In this document: piece by piece, positions 63,525-64,000 of the stretch
How the letters are laid out: each line of letters starts with the position of its first letter
Numbering within the stretch: position 1 is the stretch's first letter
Notes under the pieces: generated by a model
The model's database searches: none
The model's input: only the letters and a program-made list of their open reading frames with translations
Told to the model about the DNA's origin: nothing
Assembly: GCF_018403285.1 (NCBI RefSeq)
Contig: NZ_BOSJ01000006.1
Span: 124,001 to 188,000 of the forward strand
From: Paenibacillus sp. J45TS6
GTDB lineage: Bacteria; Bacillota; Bacilli; Paenibacillales; Paenibacillaceae
Direction: 5' to 3'
Length of the DNA stretch: 64,000 bases
Translations under genes and position numbers: made by a program

Positions 63525-64000
63525 TCATGATTCCGTAAAGTCGTTATTTTCGACAGCATATTCAAAATCATCAATATCATAAATTTGAACAGGAACCTTT
63601 GCTTCAAGGATTCGTGAAATCCATTCGACTTGATCTGTCAGAAGCGGGGTCTTAAAACGCTGAGAGGTAAGAAGCAATTCTGTCTCGATTGGATCAAATA
63701 ACTCACCTAACACTGCGGTATCGAGTGCGTTCACGATACGTATTGAAACCAGATCACTGAGCAGTATTGGTGAGCTTAGCGCCCAAGGGATCTGAAGGGC
63801 TCTCCGTATTTTTTTCTGATTGAGCGGTTCTTCAAAGTATTGAAGCATCTGACTTATTTTTTTCTTTACATGCTGATCCTCGTGTTTTGATTCCATAAGC
63901 GGATCGAGGCTCGTTTGTAATTCGTATAATTCCACCACCGTGGTATAAGGTAACAGATATTCAACAGGCGCTGATGGCGCCAGTAACTGACCATATATTG
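63525..64000 (-). CDS. Unknown protein, cut by the window edge
   Basis: The frame runs open from the window's last bases to a stop at 63525, giving at least 158 residues; it includes IYGQLLAPSAPVEYLLPY before the GTG at 63938, so that GTG is not the true start. The visible part is helical and charged, with DLVSIRIVNALDTAVLGELFDP and the C-terminal VQIYDIDDFEYAVENND. I do not recognise the family. No signal peptide or membrane segment is seen in this part. Confidence 0.7.
   Translation of the reverse strand, partial: IYGQLLAPSAPVEYLLPYTTVVELYELQTSLDPLMESKHEDQHVKKKISQMLQYFEEPLNQKKIRRALQIPWALSSPILLSDLVSIRIVNALDTAVLGELFDPIETELLLTSQRFKTPLLTDQVEWISRILEAKVPVQIYDIDDFEYAVENNDFTES

Overview
The window comes from a low-GC, endospore-forming Firmicute, most likely a Paenibacillus. 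Supporting points are ribosome binding sites of the AAGGAGG type, frequent TTG and GTG starts, sporulation genes (dpaA, dpaB, spoIIIE, sleB, spoVS), gene order close to the rpsO to miaB segment of Bacillus subtilis, and a lipoprotein/permease set with a YesMN-type two-component system, which is typical of Paenibacillus. Genus is inferred from content and synteny, not from a search. No rRNA, tRNA, CRISPR array, prophage or insertion sequence was seen.

Bases 1 to about 35,100 are chromosomal core on the plus strand. They start with the probable ribF tail, rpsO, pnp, ylxY, mlpA and dut. Next come dipicolinate synthase (dpaA, dpaB), dapG and dapA, which supply diaminopimelate, lysine and dipicolinate. 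RNase J, tepA, ylzJ, spoIIIE and the cortex-lytic enzyme sleB (with a sigma-G-like promoter) follow. The ymfF-ymfH-ymfI-ymfJ-ymfK-rodZ run leads to yajQ, pgsA, cinA, recA (with a LexA box), recX, rny, ymdB (apparent ATT start), spoVS, a dipeptidase, a PduL-type acyltransferase, miaB and ricA. Many of these units end in clear intrinsic terminators.

Bases 35,100 to 46,000 are accessory metabolism: a thioesterase, an NAD salvage operon (NrtR-like Nudix protein, nicotinamidase, nicotinate phosphoribosyltransferase), a YhdH-type reductase, moaB, a CobW-family metal GTPase, a minus-strand pair of gamma-glutamyltransferase and lactate-permease homologues, and a cysteine-rich four-helix-bundle protein.

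Bases 46,000 to 58,200 hold an alpha/beta hydrolase, then a T-box leader with an arginine (CGC) specifier driving an argS of clostridial type. A two-gene ABC transporter follows with no terminator in between. After it come an LplB/LplC/lipoprotein importer with a YesN/YesM two-component system and a small HEPN-like protein.

Bases 58,200 to 64,000 contain a minus-strand heterodimeric multidrug exporter of the BmrC/BmrD type. It is preceded by a promoter, a 29-codon leader ORF absent from ordinary gene calls, and an intrinsic terminator, the layout of ribosome-mediated attenuation. An IscA-like protein, a Nudix hydrolase and an ORF cut by the window edge finish the region.

The most interesting signals are in non-coding DNA: the bmrB-like attenuator, the T-box argS-ABC operon, a possible Shine-Dalgarno switch before dapG, a hairpin hiding the tepA ribosome binding site, a structured leader before rny, and a short inverted-repeat element present twice.
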